Source: Bacteroidia bacterium (GTDB lineage: Bacteria > Bacteroidota > Bacteroidia > Bacteroidales > Azobacteroidaceae). From it: DNA of 34,665 nucleotides. Position numbers and translations under genes: made by a program. Numbering within the stretch: the stretch's first letter is position 1; every line of letters begins with the position of its first letter. The stretch spans positions 1 to 34,665 of the forward strand of contig BNTV01000047.1 of the NCBI GenBank assembly GCA_025996865.1, given 5' to 3'. Shown piece after piece: positions 32,723 to 34,665 of this stretch. A model generated the notes under the pieces. The model did not search any database. It saw only the letters and a list, made by a program, of their open reading frames with translations, and was not told the origin of the DNA.

Positions 32723-33476
32723 AACTTGTATGCAAATTGCATGCAACCCAAAAAACAAAAGAGATTCACAATCTCTCGCAAACCTCTCTGTTTCTTCGTG
32801 GTCCCACTTGGATTCTTATCTCAAATCCAACGGGCTGTTATTCAGCAAATTGAAAAACTACATTTCGGCAAGTCCCATTGTTTTACCCACGAATAATCCG
32901 CTTTGTTCTGCAACGCATTGCACTACGACTGAATTGAACGTGCATATCGGTGGACGTTCGGCATTGGAACTGTTGGGCTTGGCGCATTATCTGCAAGTCA
33001 ATACACAGGAAACAACGGTATTCGTGGAAAGCAAAACATCGTTGCCTTTGTGGTTTACCAATAATCAATGGGACACCAATCCGAAAATATTTACTGCTTC
33101 CCTTTTAAAAGAGAGCGAAATCGGTTTGACCGATTTTCAGGATGGCGAACTAAGCATAAAAATAGCCAATGCCACTTGTGCGATGATGGAATGTTTATCG
33201 TTATGCCCCATTCAATTTCCTTTGGTAGAGGCTTATGAATTGATGGAAGGATTGACATCGCTTCGCCCTGCACAGGTACAAACGCTTTTGGAACAATGCA
33301 AGTCCATAAAAGTGAAGCGATTGTTTCTTTATTTTGCAGAAAGAGCAGGGCATAGATGGTTTAAGTATTTAGATACTAAACAAATAGATTTGGGAAGCGG
33401 TGTGCGTAGTCTGGCGAATGATGGGATGTTTGTATCGAAATATCAGTTGGTTTTACCAAAAGAAATTGTACAATGA
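32706..33476 (+). CDS. AbiEi-type antitoxin (type IV toxin-antitoxin), N-terminal part damaged
   Basis: A 256-aa frame (a start at 32655 would add 17 residues). AbiEi proteins bind DNA with an N-terminal winged helix and counter the AbiEii nucleotidyltransferase toxin. The C-terminal two thirds fit the family very well: NVHIGGRSALELLGLAHYL, LPLWFTNNQW, IKIANATCAMMECLSLCP, YELMEGLTSLRPAQVQ, VKRLFLYFAERAGH, IDLGSGVRS and LVLPKEI. The N-terminal third does not. In another frame 32902-32934 reads FVLQRIALRLN, the expected residues just before NVHIGG, and a five-base near-duplication (TGAAT TGAAC, 32930-32939) explains the switch. The winged helix is therefore probably broken. It overlaps the AbiEii remnant by 4 bp (ATGA), the usual arrangement. 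Confidence 0.75.
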   Translation: MKMKYKTCMQIACNPKNKRDSQSLANLSVSSWSHLDSYLKSNGLLFSKLKNYISASPIVLPTNNPLCSATHCTTTELNVHIGGRSALELLGLAHYLQVNTQETTVFVESKTSLPLWFTNNQWDTNPKIFTASLLKESEIGLTDFQDGELSIKIANATCAMMECLSLCPIQFPLVEAYELMEGLTSLRPAQVQTLLEQCKSIKVKRLFLYFAERAGHRWFKYLDTKQIDLGSGVRSLANDGMFVSKYQLVLPKEIVQ

Positions 33477-33589
33477 AAGAAGCGTATAAAAAACAGATGG
33501 CGTTGCTGTTAGATATTCTTCCGAGTATTGCGGAAGAAAAAGCTTTTGCCTTGCATGGCGGAACGGCGATTAACCTTTTCCATAATTGA
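33473..33589 (+). pseudogene. AbiEii toxin gene, truncated after 38 codons
   Basis: The frame begins with the ATGA overlap typical of abiE operons and reads MKEAYKKQMALLLDILPSIA, then KAFALHGGTAINLFHN and a stop. LHGGTAINLF is the nucleotide-binding start (GG-T/S) of AbiEii nucleotidyltransferases; the DxD catalytic motif and some 200 residues that should follow are missing. About 90 bp later the Vsr gene starts, so the toxin was cut by deletion or by arrival of the vsr segment. The product cannot be active. Confidence 0.85.
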
Positions 33590-33680
33590 AAGCCAGTAAT
33601 TCGCAAAAGTATCAGGTATAGAGTATTGGACAAAAACAAGTGGAGTTGTTGGAGAAAGTGTTTGATTGATAAATTCAGCT

Positions 33681-34214
33681 ATGACAGACATTTGGAATAA
33701 ACAGAAGCGGTCGGAGGTAATGTCAAAAATTCGGTCAAAGGACACTAAACCGGAATTAACATTGCGCAAAGCTCTTTTTGCAAGAGGCTTTCGGTATAGT
33801 GTGAACGATACAAAACTGCCCGGAAAGCCCGATATTGTTTTGCCAAAATATAAAACCGTTATTTTTGTGCATGGCTGCTTTTGGCATGGGCATGAGGGTT
33901 GCAAATATGCTTACATTCCAAAAACAAATACAAAATTCTGGGTTGATAAAATTACTTCCAATGCCGAAAGGGATAAAGTAAATTTTCAGAAACTCACGGA
34001 GTCAGGTTGGAATATTTTAACCGTTTGGGAGTGTGAAATCAGGCACGAGTATAAACGCGATATTTCGCCGCTAATTGATAGAATTGAGGCGACTTTGCTC
34101 GCGCAAGTTCCAAAGAAAATGAGCGTAAAATTTTATGAGGAACGCGAAAACGGAATTTTAATGGTTGCCGAAGATATTGTTGAGTATCAGCGGACACCGA
34201 AAAACAAAGTTTAA
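33681..34214 (+). CDS. vsr: Very short patch repair endonuclease (Vsr)
   Basis: A 177-aa Vsr protein, a sequence-specific nicking enzyme that starts repair of T:G mismatches arising from deamination of 5-methylcytosine. Family motifs are complete: RSEVMSKIRSKDTKPELTLR, the catalytic Asp in GKPDIVLPKYK, FVHGCFWHGHEGC (zinc and active-site His/Cys), YIPKTNTKFWVDKI and WNILTVWECEIR. The ATG at 33681 is preferred over an in-frame TTG at 33666. Vsr genes normally sit beside a cytosine methyltransferase gene; none is visible in this window, so it is an orphan here. It lies directly after the truncated AbiEii gene and converges, with a 4-bp overlap, on a small minus-strand gene. This is consistent with arrival on mobile DNA. 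Confidence 0.92.
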   Translation: MTDIWNKQKRSEVMSKIRSKDTKPELTLRKALFARGFRYSVNDTKLPGKPDIVLPKYKTVIFVHGCFWHGHEGCKYAYIPKTNTKFWVDKITSNAERDKVNFQKLTESGWNILTVWECEIRHEYKRDISPLIDRIEATLLAQVPKKMSVKFYEERENGILMVAEDIVEYQRTPKNKV

Positions 34215-34486
34215 TCTTCTGTAAATCCATGCTGTTTCAGTGTTTTAAGATTTTGTTTGCAGCCCCACGCCAAACGGTCGTTTAATGCCTTTTCCCCTGA
34301 AACAATATCATTCATTACATTCCATTGCCAATCTTTGAGAATGTGCCGCCGCTTATCCCAATCAACCATTTTTTGCACCAATTCAATAGTAACTTCGTGG
34401 TCGGTAGTTGTGGTTGTTGCCTCCTCTGTCTTTGTCTGTTCTGCGAGTTCGTCCGCCTCTGCAAGTAAATCAATTATGTCTGTCAT
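34211..34486 (-). CDS. Hypothetical protein, 91 aa
   Basis: A small soluble protein (MTDIIDLLAEADELAEQTKT at the start, a threonine run, then WQWNVMNDIVSGEKALNDR). I do not recognise it. Its 3' end overlaps the end of vsr by 4 bp on the opposite strand. The low-complexity acidic N-terminal part and helical C-terminal part suggest a small accessory or regulatory protein. Whether it is expressed is not certain, but the composition is that of a real coding sequence. Confidence 0.55.
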   Translation of the reverse strand: MTDIIDLLAEADELAEQTKTEEATTTTTDHEVTIELVQKMVDWDKRRHILKDWQWNVMNDIVSGEKALNDRLAWGCKQNLKTLKQHGFTED

Positions 34487-34541
34487 AAATTATTGATTTT
34501 GTCAAACACTGTATTTTCGGAAACTAAATACTCGTTACACT

Positions 34542-34665
34542 GTAAGCATTCGGTAATCTACTCTTGCGGATTTTTTTCCGCCCAGTTCATAGGGAGCAAA
34601 TCGGCTAGTTCGTTTACTTTGTGTTCATTGATACGATTCAGGACATCGGTCAACCATTCTGTCGG
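34542..34665 (-). mobile_element. End of an IS66-family insertion sequence
   Basis: The left boundary is the terminal repeat GTAAGCATTCGGTAATCTAC beginning at 34542, of the GTAA type found in IS66 elements, directly before the end of a transposase gene. The eight bases outside it (34534-34541, GTTACACT) could be one half of the 8-bp target duplication; the other end lies beyond the window. Confidence 0.75.
34558..34665 (-). CDS. IS66-family transposase, C-terminal end (runs off window)
   Basis: The last 35 codons of a transposase: PTEWLTDVLNRINEHKVNEL, then ADLLPMNWAEKNPQE and TAG at 34560-34558. The EWL.DVL.RI and LLP-NW pattern is the usual C-terminus of IS66 TnpC proteins. The stop codon lies inside the terminal repeat. 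Confidence 0.85.
   Translation of the reverse strand, partial: PTEWLTDVLNRINEHKVNELADLLPMNWAEKNPQE

Noticed and set aside
33666..33680. TTG start for vsr at 33666
   Set aside because: The ATG at 33681 gives the normal Vsr N-terminus leading directly into the conserved WNKQKRSEVM.

Overview
The window looks like a chromosomal segment of a Bacteroidota (probably Bacteroidales) bacterium. The evidence is Bacteroidota-type promoters (TTTG-N19-TAnnTTTG), many Sec-exported and lipoprotein hydrolases, and families frequent in that group (DUF1343, DUF4922, DUF5009/HGSNAT-like, SpoIID without a signal peptide, Bro-N). I cannot name the genus from sequence alone.

Region 1 (1-4645, minus strand) is a glycan-degradation operon: a GH71/GH99-like hydrolase, a large GH2 enzyme and the start of a GH43 enzyme. 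Region 2 (4880-30276, plus strand) reads as a peptidoglycan-recycling locus. It holds an NlpC/P60 endopeptidase, an L-Ala-D/L-Glu epimerase, two different NamZ-like (DUF1343) exo-muramidases, a transglutaminase-like lipoprotein, a metallophosphoesterase/PQQ-propeller protein, a DUF4922 nucleotidyltransferase-like protein, a polysaccharide deacetylase, a SpoIID/LytB protein, a D-lactate dehydrogenase-like flavo-iron-sulfur enzyme, an HGSNAT-like membrane acetyltransferase and a BadF-type amino-sugar kinase. Together these could take muropeptides to amino acids, D-lactate and amino-sugar phosphates.

Several accessory genes interrupt this locus. They are an AT-rich pair (AAA ATPase plus a 206-aa protein of unknown function), a DUF4143-type AAA protein, a TPR protein with eleven nearly identical 102-bp repeats, and a short Bro-N protein. 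The most striking feature is a perfect 3355-bp tandem duplication (9297-12651 and 12723-16077). It covers the end of the ATPase gene, the 206-aa gene, the transglutaminase gene and most of the second DUF1343 gene. The two copies are joined by an inverted 81-bp piece of the 206-aa gene, with 6-bp and 4-bp microhomologies at the joints. This is the signature of replication template switching, or of an amplification or assembly chimera.

Region 3 (30277-34665) is a decaying accessory area. It contains a secreted protein of unknown function, a fragment of an AbiEi antitoxin gene, a small hypothetical gene, a damaged AbiEi gene, an AbiEii toxin gene cut after 38 codons, a Vsr mismatch endonuclease, a small hypothetical gene and the end of an IS66-family insertion sequence.
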